Source: Achromobacter insolitus (GTDB lineage: Bacteria; Pseudomonadota; Gammaproteobacteria; Burkholderiales; Burkholderiaceae_B). From it: a DNA stretch of 64,000 nucleotides. The notes beneath the pieces are model-generated. The model made no database searches and was not told the DNA's origin. It worked only from the letters and a program-made list of their open reading frames with translations. Below, in pieces: positions 17,029 through 25,620 of the stretch (position 1 is its first letter; every line of letters begins with the position of its first letter). A program made the position numbers and the translations under genes. The DNA is taken from assembly GCF_002209555.1 (NCBI RefSeq), contig NZ_NJIF01000008.1, positions 186,001 through 250,000 of the forward strand. Direction: 5' to 3'.

Positions 17029-17574
17029 TCAGACGCGCTCCAGGGGCAGGTGCGGCAAGTCCGGCAGCACCACGCGGATCTCATCGCCCGCGCTCACCCG
17101 CCCTCCTTCGATCACGATGCCCATGATGCCGGCGCGGCGCATCAGGCTGCCGTCAGGATGCCGGCCCAGCACGGCGGCGGTCAGCCCTTTCTGGTAGTTG
17201 TCGAGCTGTGAGCAGGGATTGCGCAGGCCGGTAATCTCGACGATCGCTTGCGCCCCGAAACAGAGGCGCGCGCCGCGCGGCAGGCCCAACAGGTCGATGC
17301 CTCGGGTGGTGATGTTTTCGCCCATGGTGCCTTCCGCCACATTGAAGCCGGCCAGTTGCAGCTCGTCGTGCAGCTCGCCGTGGATCAGGTGGACCTGCCG
17401 CAGATTGGGCTGGGTGGGATCCGCCCGGACGCGGGAGCGGTGTTTCACGGTGACGCCCATGTGGGCGTCGCCTTCCACCCCCAGCCCCTTCAACAGCATG
17501 ATGGCGGACACGACCGGCTTGCTGAACCCGTGCATCGGGCTGCAGGCCACGGCTGTCACGATGGGATGCATCAT
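17029..17574 (-). CDS. MOSC-domain protein at the end of the phn operon
   Basis: This 181-residue, single-domain MOSC protein belongs to the fold shared by the C-terminus of eukaryotic Moco sulfurase and by YiiM/YuaD. Recognisable parts are LGVEGDAHMG, VHLIHGELHDEL, FNVAEGTMGENITTRGIDL and the conserved-cysteine motif GLRNPCSQLD (Cys121). Known MOSC proteins handle the molybdenum cofactor or reduce N-hydroxylated substrates. It starts 18 bp after the phnM stop on the same strand, so it is probably cotranscribed with phnGHIJKLM. Why it belongs there is unclear. Confidence 0.9.
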   Translation of the reverse strand: MMHPIVTAVACSPMHGFSKPVVSAIMLLKGLGVEGDAHMGVTVKHRSRVRADPTQPNLRQVHLIHGELHDELQLAGFNVAEGTMGENITTRGIDLLGLPRGARLCFGAQAIVEITGLRNPCSQLDNYQKGLTAAVLGRHPDGSLMRRAGIMGIVIEGGRVSAGDEIRVVLPDLPHLPLERV

Positions 17575-17592
17575 TTCTCTCCAGTATCCGGT

Positions 17593-18807
17593 TCAGGCCA
17601 TCATGGCCTGCGCCTCGGGCGCCCGCTGCTCGTTCGCGTGCGCGTGCGCTTGCGCTTGCGGATAGTGCGCCGAGAATACCAGCCGTCCCGCCGACCAGGT
17701 GTGGCTGATCAGGGGCTGCGCCCCTACCTGCGCCACCGCCACCAAGTCCGCGCGCAGCCCCGGCGCGATCCGCCCGCGGTCGGAAAGGCCGCAAGCCTGC
17801 GCGGGATTCAGCGTGACCAGCGCAACCGCCTGCGGCAGCGTCAGGTCCGTCTGCGCAGCCACCGTGAACGCGGCCGCAATCAGTGCAGAGGGCTGGTAGT
17901 CCGAGCACAGGCAGCTGGCCACGCCGGCCCGGATGGCGTCGATGGCGCGCATGGAGCCGCTCTGGCTCTGGCCTCGCAGCACATTGGGCGCGCCCAGGAT
18001 GGTGGGCAGGCCGCAAGACACCGCGGCGCGCGCGGTATCCAGCGTGATCGGGAATTCGCTCATGGCCACGCCCAGGTTGCGCATGGTGGCGATGCGATGG
18101 ATCGAATCGTCATCATGGCTGGCGGTGGGAATGCCCCGCCCCTGCGCATGCGTCAGCAGCGCCTCCACCCGCGCCACCGCGCCATCCTTGGCGCGCGTCT
18201 TGGCCTGGGCAGCTTCTTCGGCCTGTTCTCGGCTCATCGCGTGGTTGCCCATCATGTATTGCAGATAGGACTCCAGCGTCTTGAACTGGCCCTGCCCGGG
18301 CGAATGATCCATGACCGACAGCAGGTCCACCGCGCCCTCGTCCATCAGCGCGCGCAGCACGTCCACCGAGGTGGCGTCGGTGACTTCATACCGGCAGTGG
18401 ACGCGATTGTCGACCAGGCTGTGCTGACGAAAGGCCCGCAGGGTGCGCACCACTTCCGCCGCCGTCTGGTTATTGCGCACGCCCCATTCGCTGTTCGCGA
18501 ACGACAGCGCGTGATAAGGCGTGGTGATGCCGGCCGCGGCGTTGCGGCGATCCACCTGGGCCACCGCGAAATCCAGTGGAAACAGCACGCGCGAACGCGG
18601 CTCGGCTTCCTTTTCGATGGCGTCGCAATGCAGGTCGATCAAACCCGGCAGCAGGGTCTGGCCGCCAAGATCGATCTCGCGGTCCGCGCGCGCACCGGCC
18701 GGCTCGATGGCGACGATGCGGCCGTCGTCGATCAGCACGGCGCTGTCCTCGAGGACGCGGTCTTGCAGGACCACGCGGGCATGGGTGAGATAGGTGCTCT
18801 GCATCAT
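17593..18807 (-). CDS. phnM: Alpha-D-ribose 1-methylphosphonate 5-triphosphate diphosphatase PhnM
   Basis: This amidohydrolase-fold enzyme (404 aa) removes pyrophosphate from ribose 1-methylphosphonate 5-triphosphate to give the PhnJ substrate. LLPGLIDLHCD contains the metal ligands His60 and Asp62. SVMDHSPGQGQF, ASHDDDSIHRI, GAPNVLRGQSQSGS and CLCSDYQPSALI are typical PhnM segments. The start overlaps the phnL stop by 4 nt. The C-terminus has an odd His/Ala-rich tail (AQAHAHANEQRAPEAQ). A second PhnM-like protein is encoded at 24419. Confidence 0.95.
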   Translation of the reverse strand: MMQSTYLTHARVVLQDRVLEDSAVLIDDGRIVAIEPAGARADREIDLGGQTLLPGLIDLHCDAIEKEAEPRSRVLFPLDFAVAQVDRRNAAAGITTPYHALSFANSEWGVRNNQTAAEVVRTLRAFRQHSLVDNRVHCRYEVTDATSVDVLRALMDEGAVDLLSVMDHSPGQGQFKTLESYLQYMMGNHAMSREQAEEAAQAKTRAKDGAVARVEALLTHAQGRGIPTASHDDDSIHRIATMRNLGVAMSEFPITLDTARAAVSCGLPTILGAPNVLRGQSQSGSMRAIDAIRAGVASCLCSDYQPSALIAAAFTVAAQTDLTLPQAVALVTLNPAQACGLSDRGRIAPGLRADLVAVAQVGAQPLISHTWSAGRLVFSAHYPQAQAHAHANEQRAPEAQAMMA

Positions 18808-19526
18808 TGCTCCAGATCGGCCAGGGCGGGTTGGGCGGGACGCAATGCCAGGATCTGCGTAGCGACGGCATCGCGCACTTCGGCATCGTGGAAGATGCCC
18901 AGCAGGCAACGGCCCTCGGCCATGGCCTCGCGGATCAGCGCGATCACCACCTGGCGATTGTCCGCATCCAGAGAGGCAGTGGGTTCGTCCAGCAGCAGGA
19001 TGGGATGGCGGGCGATGAAGCCGCGCGCGATGTTCACGCGCTGCTGCTCGCCGCCTGAAAAGGTGGCGGGAGCCAGGCCCCACAGGCGCGGGGGGACGTT
19101 CAAACGTTGCAGCAGCTCGGCGGCGCGCGCCCGAGCCTCCTCGGCGTCCACGCCCGCCGCGCGCAAGGGTTCGGCCACCACGTCCAGCGCGGACACGCGC
19201 GGAATCACGCGCAGGAACTGGCTGACGTAGCCGATCACCTCGCGGCGCAGCGCCAGGATGCGCTGTTCGGGCGCGCCCGCCAGCTCCACCCACTCATCGT
19301 TCCAACGCACCCGGATGCTGCCCTCGGTCGCCAGATAGTTGCCGTACAGGCAGCGCAGCAATGTGCTCTTGCCGGTGCCCGACGGGCCCGCCAGCACCAG
19401 GCAGTCGCCAGCGGACGCGTCGAAGTCCACCGATTCCAGCACGGGCAGGCGCATGCCGCCCTGGTTGTGCAGGGTGAACATCTTTCCGAGGCCCCGCACC
19501 TCGATCATGGGAGTCTTTTGGCGCAT
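18804..19526 (-). CDS. phnL: C-P lyase system ABC-type ATPase PhnL
   Basis: PhnL (240 aa) is one of two ABC-type nucleotide-binding proteins of the C-P lyase machine and is needed with PhnGHI for forming ribose 1-methylphosphonate 5-triphosphate. Walker A is GPSGTGKST (residues 47-55). GYVSQFLRVIPRVSALDVVAEPL is the characteristic PhnL Q-loop region. The signature motif is FSGGEQQRVNIAR, and Walker B is ILLLDEPTASLD. It overlaps phnM by 4 nt and begins 2 nt after phnK. Confidence 0.96.
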   Translation of the reverse strand: MRQKTPMIEVRGLGKMFTLHNQGGMRLPVLESVDFDASAGDCLVLAGPSGTGKSTLLRCLYGNYLATEGSIRVRWNDEWVELAGAPEQRILALRREVIGYVSQFLRVIPRVSALDVVAEPLRAAGVDAEEARARAAELLQRLNVPPRLWGLAPATFSGGEQQRVNIARGFIARHPILLLDEPTASLDADNRQVVIALIREAMAEGRCLLGIFHDAEVRDAVATQILALRPAQPALADLEQ

Positions 19527-19528
19527 GG

Positions 19529-20305
19529 TCAGCTCTGCAAAATGGAAGACACCAGCAACTGGGTGTAGGGATGCTGCGGGTCGTCGAGGATCTGGTCGGT
19601 CAAGCCGCTTTCCACCACCTCGCCACCGCGCATGACCAGGGTCCTGTGCGCCAGCAGGCGCGCCACGGCCAGGTCGTGGGTGACGACGATGGCGGCCAGG
19701 CCCAAGTCCGCCACCAACTGGCGCAGCAAGTCCAGCAGGCGCGCCTGCACCGACACGTCAAGCGAGGCCGTGGGCTCATCCATGAACACCAGGCGGGGAT
19801 GCGTCACCAGGTTGCGGGCGATCTGCAAGCGCTGCTGCATGCCGCCCGAAAATGCGGTGGGCCTGTCGTCCAGCCGGCCCGCGTCGATCTCCATCTTCTG
19901 CAGCCAGTTGCCGGCGGCCTGGCGCAGGTCGCCGTAGTGCCGGTCGCCCACGGCCATCAGGCGTTCCGCGATATTGGCGCCCGCGCTGACCTGCATCCGC
20001 AGGCCGTCCCTGGCGTTCTGCCGCACAAAGCCCCAGTCGGTGCGCGACAGCAATCGCAGGCGCGCGCCCGGCAGCGCGGCGAGGTCGGTAAAGCCCTGGT
20101 CACGCGTGTCGTACCAGACGCTGCCCGCGTCGGGCCGTGTCTGGTACGACACGGCCGACAGCAGCGTGCTCTTGCCAGAGCCGGATTCGCCGACCACGCA
20201 CAGCACTTCACCGGGATACAGATCGAAGTTGACGTCGCGGCAGCCGTGCACGCCGTCCCAGGTGCGCGTCATGTTGCGCACGGAAAGCAAAGGTTGGGCG
20301 TTCAT
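19529..20305 (-). CDS. phnK: C-P lyase complex ATP-binding subunit PhnK
   Basis: PhnK (258 aa) binds the PhnGHIJ core complex at PhnJ. Walker A is GESGSGKST near residues 39-47. The segment YDTRDQGFTDLAALPGARLRLLSRTDWGFVRQ is characteristic, followed by FSGGMQQRLQIAR and the Walker B LVFMDEPTASLDVS. The start at 20305 overlaps the phnJ stop by 4 nt; the frame extends upstream to 20362 inside phnJ. It is part of the minus-strand operon. Confidence 0.96.
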   Translation of the reverse strand: MNAQPLLSVRNMTRTWDGVHGCRDVNFDLYPGEVLCVVGESGSGKSTLLSAVSYQTRPDAGSVWYDTRDQGFTDLAALPGARLRLLSRTDWGFVRQNARDGLRMQVSAGANIAERLMAVGDRHYGDLRQAAGNWLQKMEIDAGRLDDRPTAFSGGMQQRLQIARNLVTHPRLVFMDEPTASLDVSVQARLLDLLRQLVADLGLAAIVVTHDLAVARLLAHRTLVMRGGEVVESGLTDQILDDPQHPYTQLLVSSILQS

Positions 20306-21195
20306 GCCGTGGCCTCGTCGGTGAATGGATTTACGCCCTGCCCCAGCTGGCGCGCATTGCAATATTCAGTGTCCGAGCAGACGAAGCGGCGCGTGCCCGC
20401 GTCGTCCAGGATGATCTCATCCAGATAGCTCTCCCGCGATCCGCACAGGTCGCAGCATTCGCTCCAGGTCTCCACCCGGAACGGGTGATCCTCGAAGTCC
20501 AGGCTTTTCACCTCGGTGTAGGGCGGCACGGCGTAGACCCGCTTCTCGCGGCCCGCGCCAAACAGCATCAGGGCGGGACTGCCGTCCAGCTTGGGATTGT
20601 CGAACTTGGGGATGGGCGAAGGCCGCATCATGTAGCGGCCGTTCACGATGACCGGATAGTCGTAGGTGGTGGCGATATGGCCGTGCTGGGCGATATCTTC
20701 GTACAGCTTGACGTGCATGCCGCCGTATTCGGCCAGCGCATGCATGGTGCGCGTTTCGGTTTCACTTGGCTCCAGCCAGCGCAGCGGTTCGGGAATGGGC
20801 ACCTGGAACACCATGATCTGCCCCTCCGCCAGCGGCGTCTCCGGAATGCGGTGGCGCGTCTGGACGATGGTGGCCGCCGGGGTGGATTCCGTCGTCGCCA
20901 CGCCCGTGACGCGGCCGAAGAAGCGGCGGATGTTGATTGCGTTGGTCGTGTCGTCCGATCCCTGGTCTATCACTTTGAGCACGTCGCCGGAACCGATGAT
21001 GGACGCCGTGACCTGGATGCCCCCGGTTCCCCAGCCATAGGGCAAAGGCATTTCGCGGCTGCCGAAAGGCACCTGATAGCCGGGGATGGCAACCGCCTTG
21101 AGCAGAGCGCGGCGCAGCATGCGCTTGGTGGATTCGTCCAGATAGGCGAAGTTGTAATGGTCGTCGCGTGCGACCGTTGCATGTTGCGTAGTCAT
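20302..21195 (-). CDS. phnJ: Carbon-phosphorus lyase PhnJ (radical SAM)
   Basis: PhnJ (297 aa) cleaves the C-P bond of alpha-D-ribose 1-methylphosphonate 5-phosphate, releasing methane (or another alkane) and the cyclic ribose phosphate. The four conserved cysteines are Cys248-x2-Cys251-x21-Cys273-x5-Cys279, the same spacing as the E. coli enzyme, three of them binding the 4Fe-4S cluster. FAYLDESTKRMLRRALLKAVAIPGYQVPF and MPLPYGWGTGGIQ are diagnostic. It overlaps both neighbours by 4 nt. This gene establishes a functional C-P lyase pathway. Confidence 0.98.
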   Translation of the reverse strand: MTTQHATVARDDHYNFAYLDESTKRMLRRALLKAVAIPGYQVPFGSREMPLPYGWGTGGIQVTASIIGSGDVLKVIDQGSDDTTNAINIRRFFGRVTGVATTESTPAATIVQTRHRIPETPLAEGQIMVFQVPIPEPLRWLEPSETETRTMHALAEYGGMHVKLYEDIAQHGHIATTYDYPVIVNGRYMMRPSPIPKFDNPKLDGSPALMLFGAGREKRVYAVPPYTEVKSLDFEDHPFRVETWSECCDLCGSRESYLDEIILDDAGTRRFVCSDTEYCNARQLGQGVNPFTDEATA

Positions 21196-22307
21196 GAGGA
21201 AACGGCCTCGTCCATCAGATCGTTGCGCGCGGCCTCGGGCGCGGCGCGTTCGGCGCGCATGCGCCGCAATAGTTCCAGATTGGCCTGGAAGTCCACGTAG
21301 TGCGGCAGCTTCAAGTGCTGCACAAAGCCGGAGGCTTCGACGTTGTCGCTGTGGTAGAGCACGAACTCGTGGTCATTGGCCGGGGAATCCGCGCGCTCGC
21401 CCAGGTCGCGCGCCTTGAGCGCGCGGTCCACAAGCGCCATCGACATGGACTTGCGCTCGCCATAGCCGAAAGTCAGTCCGTAACCCCGGGTGAACTTCGG
21501 GCCTTCCGCGGCGGAGCCGGCAAATTGGCTGACCATCTGGCATTCGGTGACTTCGATTTCGCCTACAGTGACGGCGAATCCAAGTTCCTCGATGTGCATA
21601 TCCACTTCCAGCGAGCCGTAGCGGATCTCGGCGGCGAACGGGTGGGTGTTGCCGTAGCCACGTTGGGTCGAGTAGCCCATGGACAGCAGGAAACCTTCGT
21701 CTGCGCGCGCCAGGTTCTGCAAGCGGGCCGCGCGCGATGCCGGAAAGTCCAGTGGCTGCCGGGTCAGGTCGAACGGTTCTGGATCGCCCTCGGGCACGGG
21801 CTCCGCATCGATCAGGTCGTCATGCGCCAGCAGATCGGTGACGCGCGGCATCGCACTGTCCAGGACCTCGTCGCCCGCAGGCAAGGCATCGGCCTCGCGC
21901 TGCGCTTCCAGCGAAAAGTCCAGCAGCCGCTGGGTGTAGTCATAAGTCGGCCCAAGGACCTGGCCGCCAGGCACGTCCTTGAACGTGGACGAAATGCGCC
22001 GCTGCAAACGCATGCGGCCGGTATCGACAGGCTGCGTGTAGCCGAAGCGCGACAAGGTCGTGCGGTAGGCGCGCAGCAGGAACACCGCTTCGATCACATC
22101 GCCCGCAGCCTGTTTGATCGCCAGCGCCGCAAGCTGCGGATCGTAGAGCGAGCCCTCCGCCATGACCCGCGATACCGCCAGCGGCATCTGTTCACGGATC
22201 TGGTCCAGGCTCAGCTCGGGCACTTCACGATCGCCGCGCCGGTAGTCGTCCAGCATGCGGTAGGAATTGAGGATGGCGCGTTCGCCCCCTTTGACGGCTA
22301 CGTACAT
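21192..22307 (-). CDS. phnI: C-P lyase core complex subunit PhnI
   Basis: PhnI (371 aa) is a nucleosidase-like core subunit that displaces adenine from ATP with phosphonate, with PhnGHL. MYVAVKGGERAI, DQIREQMPLAVSRVMAEGSLYDP, DEGFLLSMGYSTQRGYGNTHPF and LTFGYGERKSMSMALVDRAL are typical. It starts one base after the phnH stop and overlaps phnJ by 4 nt. Its length is in the normal range. Confidence 0.97.
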   Translation of the reverse strand: MYVAVKGGERAILNSYRMLDDYRRGDREVPELSLDQIREQMPLAVSRVMAEGSLYDPQLAALAIKQAAGDVIEAVFLLRAYRTTLSRFGYTQPVDTGRMRLQRRISSTFKDVPGGQVLGPTYDYTQRLLDFSLEAQREADALPAGDEVLDSAMPRVTDLLAHDDLIDAEPVPEGDPEPFDLTRQPLDFPASRAARLQNLARADEGFLLSMGYSTQRGYGNTHPFAAEIRYGSLEVDMHIEELGFAVTVGEIEVTECQMVSQFAGSAAEGPKFTRGYGLTFGYGERKSMSMALVDRALKARDLGERADSPANDHEFVLYHSDNVEASGFVQHLKLPHYVDFQANLELLRRMRAERAAPEAARNDLMDEAVSS

Positions 22308-22308
22308 G

Positions 22309-22926
22309 TCAGTTCTCCCTGCGCGTGCTGCGCGGCAACGCGCAAATCCGCCGTTCCTGCGTCAGGAACACATCGACGCCCAGCGGAAACCGTTGATGAT
22401 TGATGCGCCATTCGCGCCAGAAGCCTTCGGGCAGACCTGACGCGGCGAGGGTCTGCTGGCCCTTGATGCCTGGGCCGCTGAGAATCGCGGGCTCGCCTGT
22501 CGATAGCGATTCGACCTCGATCAGCAAGGTGGTCGACAAATCGGGATAGGCAGGATCGCCCTGGTGGCAGGCCGACAGCGCGGGCGCTTTGCCGCCAGCG
22601 GGCACCGCCGCAAAGCGCGCCAGCGATGGCGAGGGCACGATGGGGCAACCACAGTGAAAGCGCAGGAACGCGATCGCATCCGCGCTGACGGTCTCCGGCA
22701 GCCAAAGCGGCGTGTCCACGTCCACCAGCGTCAGCAGCATTGCTGTCATGGCGGGAGAGAGGCCCGCGGGAACGCCCGGCGCGGCCACGATGTCATGGAT
22801 GCGTCCCGGATGCGCCATCGCATTGAGCGCGGCGCGGAACGTGGCCTGCGCATCGCCGACAGGATCCGCGAAACCCGCAAGCAGAGCCCGGCCCGAGGCC
22901 GCGGCGGCAGTTATCTGTTGCTGCAT
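22309..22926 (-). CDS. phnH: C-P lyase core complex subunit PhnH
   Basis: PhnH (205 aa) is a core subunit of the PhnGHIJ complex. LLAGFADPVGDAQATFRAALNAMAHPGRI is the hallmark N-terminal region. LTLVDVDTPLWLPE, RFHCGCPIV and GPGIKGQQTLAASGLP also fit. The frame extends upstream into phnG, but the ATG at 22926 is one base past the phnG stop and matches the family start. Confidence 0.96.
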   Translation of the reverse strand: MQQQITAAAASGRALLAGFADPVGDAQATFRAALNAMAHPGRIHDIVAAPGVPAGLSPAMTAMLLTLVDVDTPLWLPETVSADAIAFLRFHCGCPIVPSPSLARFAAVPAGGKAPALSACHQGDPAYPDLSTTLLIEVESLSTGEPAILSGPGIKGQQTLAASGLPEGFWREWRINHQRFPLGVDVFLTQERRICALPRSTRREN

Positions 22927-22927
22927 A

Positions 22928-23398
22928 TCAGTCCTCGCCTCGTACCATCGTGAAGAATTCCACCTTGGTCTGCGCGGCCACGCGGGCCTGGCGCTCGATC
23001 CGTTCGGCATGCTGGCGCGCCAACGGCTGGATCAACTGCGCCTGTACCGTGTCGTGCCATTCCGGCAATTGCAGGAGCGCGTCGGCCACGGCGGCCTGTT
23101 CGGCGTGGCGCTGCGAGCGGCCCTGTACGTACGCCACGCCGACCACGCCCTCGCCCATCGTCACCGCGCAACGTGTCACGGTCATTTCGCCCAGGTTGAA
23201 GCGGGCGCCGGTGCCGCCGCTGCGGGCGCGCACCATGGCCATGCCGGTCTGCGCGGGGCGCAGAGTCTGGTGCTCGGGTTTGCCCGCCAGCGCGCTAAAA
23301 GCGCCGTCCAGCGCGGCCGGGTCGGCCAGCGCCAGCACGCGCATCCAGGCGGCGCGCCGGGCGTTCGCCGCATCCTGCCCTGTCTTCGGGTGATCCAT
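22928..23398 (-). CDS. phnG: C-P lyase core complex subunit PhnG
   Basis: PhnG (156 aa) is the first gene of the phnGHIJKLM operon and a core subunit. ARRAAWMRVLALADPAAL, TGMAMVRARSGGTGARFNLGEMTVTRCAV and GRSQRHAEQAAVADALLQ are typical. AGAGGA precedes the ATG, and this ribosome site overlaps the candidate PhnF operator at 23406-23421. A Pho-box-like element lies further upstream at 23469-23486. Confidence 0.96.
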   Translation of the reverse strand: MDHPKTGQDAANARRAAWMRVLALADPAALDGAFSALAGKPEHQTLRPAQTGMAMVRARSGGTGARFNLGEMTVTRCAVTMGEGVVGVAYVQGRSQRHAEQAAVADALLQLPEWHDTVQAQLIQPLARQHAERIERQARVAAQTKVEFFTMVRGED

Positions 23399-23405
23399 TT
23401 TTTCC

Positions 23406-23421
23406 TCTAAACGTCTAGACG
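23406..23421. promoter_or_regulatory. Candidate PhnF operator before phnG
   Basis: TCTAAAC-G-TCTAGAC is a direct repeat with an 8-bp period, and the second copy is centred in the palindrome CGTCTAGACG (23412-23421). It lies 8 bp before the phnG ATG, over its ribosome site. The same tandem design recurs at 24377-24391. Both flank the phnF gene. Confidence 0.6.
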
Positions 23422-23468
23422 ACCGGATGGAGTATGATCGCTCCGAAATGGAAGTTCAACAGCCTGGC

Positions 23469-23486
23469 GTGAATTTTTGATGACAG
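23469..23486 (-). promoter_or_regulatory. Candidate Pho box before phnG
   Basis: The minus strand reads CTGTCAT-CAAA-AATTCAC, a perfect PhoB half-site followed 11 bp later by a poor one. It lies about 70 bp upstream of phnG. Weaker than the site at 34208, but in the expected place. Confidence 0.4.
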
Positions 23487-23582
23487 TTGCAGCGTGCGCG
23501 CAGCGCCTTTCCGGCGGCCGCGGCATGGTGCACAATCACAGCCATTCTTCATGAAGCTGATGTGACAGCACGAGCACAACCT

Positions 23583-24305
23583 ATGGTCGAAAGAGGTTCC
23601 GGCATCGCCGTCTGGCGGCAAATCGGCGAAGCGCTTGCGGACGACATCCGCAACAAGCTCTATGCGGCAGGCGAGCAATTGCCGTCCGAGCCCGAGCTGG
23701 CCGCCAAGTTTTCCGTCAACCGCCACACAATCCGCCGCGCGATGGGCGAACTCGAACAGGGCGGACTGGTCCGCATCGAGCAAGGACGCGGCACCTTCGT
23801 CCAGGAACATGCGATCGACTACGCCATCGGCAAACGCACGCGCTTTTCCGAAAACCTGCGCAGCCAAGGCATGTTGGGCCACCAGGAAGTCCTGGGCAGC
23901 CAGAGCCTGCGGGCGGGCGACATCGCCAAGCACCTGGGCCTGGGCCGCACCGCGCCGCTGCTGCGCGTGCAGATCGTCGGCAAGGCGGAGAACCGCCCGA
24001 TCAGCGCGTCGGAACATTTCTTCGACGAAAAGCGGTTTCCCGATTTCGCGGAACGGCTGGCATCCCTGCGCTCGATCTCCAAGGTCTATGCCCACTATGG
24101 CATCGGCGACTACACACGGAAGTGGTCGCGCATCACCGCCGCCCTGCCCACGCCTGAAATCGCCCGCCTGCTGGGCCAACCCAAGACCCGCCCCATTCTG
24201 CAAGTGGAGGCATTGAACGTGGACCAGGAAGGCGCGCCGCTGCAATACAGCGTCGCCCGCTTCGTGGGCGACATGGTGCAGTTGATGGTGACGGACGACA
24301 GCTGA
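23583..24305 (+). CDS. phnF: PhnF, GntR/HutC-family regulator of phosphonate genes
   Basis: This 240-residue regulator has an N-terminal GntR winged helix (WRQIGEALADDIRNKLYAAGEQLPSEPELAAKFSVNRHTIRRAM). A UTRA ligand domain follows from about residue 85 (TRFSENLRSQGMLGHQEVL to the C-terminus). It is divergent from phnG and upstream of the second phnM, the standard place for PhnF. Earlier in-frame starts exist, but the ATG at 23583 gives the usual length. It probably represses both flanking units through the TCTAGAC sites. Confidence 0.92.
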   Translation: MVERGSGIAVWRQIGEALADDIRNKLYAAGEQLPSEPELAAKFSVNRHTIRRAMGELEQGGLVRIEQGRGTFVQEHAIDYAIGKRTRFSENLRSQGMLGHQEVLGSQSLRAGDIAKHLGLGRTAPLLRVQIVGKAENRPISASEHFFDEKRFPDFAERLASLRSISKVYAHYGIGDYTRKWSRITAALPTPEIARLLGQPKTRPILQVEALNVDQEGAPLQYSVARFVGDMVQLMVTDDS

Positions 24306-24376
24306 CCGCATACCTCCGCCTGCGCGCGCAATAGCGCGCAGGCGGTAGACGATTGCCCGCCACGCCGCCCAACTCA

Positions 24377-24391
24377 TCTAGACATCTGGTT
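24377..24391. promoter_or_regulatory. Candidate PhnF operator before the second phnM
   Basis: TCTAGAC-A-TCTGGTT repeats the tandem architecture of 23406-23421 in the gap between phnF and the second phnM-like gene, 27 bp before its ATG. Confidence 0.55.
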
Positions 24392-24418
24392 GTAATGCAA
24401 TCCCGCTAACGTCACGCC

Positions 24419-25618
24419 ATGAACACACACACGCACGCCCCATCGCCCCTGGCCGGTGTAACAGGCCAACGCATCCTGACGCCGCGCGGCGTCGAACAGG
24501 CCAGCCTGCGGTTCCATGGCGGACTCATTGAAGGCTCGCCCGCGGCGCAGCGGAGCGCGGCGCCGTGGTTCGACGCCGGAAATCTGCTGGTGCTGCCCGG
24601 TATCGTGGACTTGCACGGCGACGCCTTCGAACGCGCCATCATGCCGCGGCCCAGTGTGACGTTTCCGTATGACAGCGCCCTGCTCGACGTGGATCGCCAA
24701 TTGTTGGCCAATGGCATTACGACCGAATTCCATGGCGTCACCCTGTCCTGGGAAGGCGGACTGCGCGGCGAAGCCTATGCCGAGCGCATGTTCAGCGCGT
24801 TGGAAACCATGCGCCACATCATGGGCGCCCGGCACTATGTGCATCTGCGCTTCGAAACGCATCACGTGGGCGGCCTGGAAACCGCCCAGCAGTGGATACG
24901 CGATGGCCGTGTCCGCTTCCTGGCGCTGAACGACCACTTGCCCAGCATGGCGCGCCGCCTCGGTGACGAACGCAAGCTGATGCAGTACGCGAACCGCGCA
25001 GAGTGCGACCTGGACGTCTTCCAGGATCGCATCCGCGCCGCCATGTCCGCGGCCGATTCGGTGGCGGACGCAATGCGCGAGCTGACCGCCTGCGCGCAGG
25101 AAGCCGGCTTAAAGGTGGCCTCGCACGACGATCCGGATGCCGCCACGCGCCGCTACTACCACCAGTTGGGCTGCGGCGTGGCGGAATTTCCGTTGACCCG
25201 CGAGGCTGCCGGCGTCGCCCGCGACCTGGGGGACTCCGTGGTCTTCGGTGCGCCCAATGTCGTGCGCGGAGGCAGCCACACAGGCGCGCCCAGCGCCACC
25301 GAGATGATCCGCGCGGGCCTGTGCGACATCCTGACCTCCGACTACTACTACCCAGCTCCATTGGCCGCCGTGATGCGGCTGGTCAACGATGGCGTGCTGC
25401 CGCTGGCGCAAGCCTGGGAGCTGGTGTCGCTGAACCCGGCGCGCGCCGCCGGCCTGAAGGACCGCGGCGCGCTGGCGCCAGGGCTGATCGCCGATGCCAT
25501 CGTGGTGGACGACCAGGTGCCGGGCCTGCCCCGCGTCTGCGCCGCCATCGTGGGCGGCGAGCTGCGCTATGCCACACGCGCCTTCGGCGACAGCCACAGC
25601 CAGAGGATGGCCGCCTGA
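24419..25618 (+). CDS. Second PhnM-like alpha-D-ribose 1-methylphosphonate 5-triphosphate diphosphatase
   Basis: This 399-residue amidohydrolase of the PhnM family is clearly different from the PhnM at 17593. It has VLPGIVDLHGDAFERAIMPRPSVTFPYDSALLDVDRQLLANGITTEFHGVT with the HxD metal pair. It also has NDHLPSM, VASHDDPDAATRRYYHQLG, FGAPNVVRGGSHTG and LTSDYYYPAPL. The PRP after the metal motif resembles E. coli PhnM more than copy 1 does. It opens a second phn unit with the DUF1045 gene (2 bp gap) and phnN. Either two isozymes exist or one has another triphosphate substrate. Confidence 0.9.
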   Translation: MNTHTHAPSPLAGVTGQRILTPRGVEQASLRFHGGLIEGSPAAQRSAAPWFDAGNLLVLPGIVDLHGDAFERAIMPRPSVTFPYDSALLDVDRQLLANGITTEFHGVTLSWEGGLRGEAYAERMFSALETMRHIMGARHYVHLRFETHHVGGLETAQQWIRDGRVRFLALNDHLPSMARRLGDERKLMQYANRAECDLDVFQDRIRAAMSAADSVADAMRELTACAQEAGLKVASHDDPDAATRRYYHQLGCGVAEFPLTREAAGVARDLGDSVVFGAPNVVRGGSHTGAPSATEMIRAGLCDILTSDYYYPAPLAAVMRLVNDGVLPLAQAWELVSLNPARAAGLKDRGALAPGLIADAIVVDDQVPGLPRVCAAIVGGELRYATRAFGDSHSQRMAA

Positions 25619-25620
25619 CC

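Noticed and set aside
17006..17037. Terminator at the end of the phn/MOSC operon
   Set aside because: The 8-bp stem overlaps the MOSC stop codon and has no T tract downstream on the minus strand.
17248..19230. 660-codon plus-strand open frame opposite phnM and the MOSC gene
   Set aside because: Antisense to real phn genes that have clear motifs; composition is His/Gln/Arg-rich and unlike any protein family.
24419..25618. Second phnM as a pseudogene or recent duplicate
   Set aside because: It is full length, keeps the metal-binding HxD and other PhnM motifs, and differs widely from the copy at 17593.
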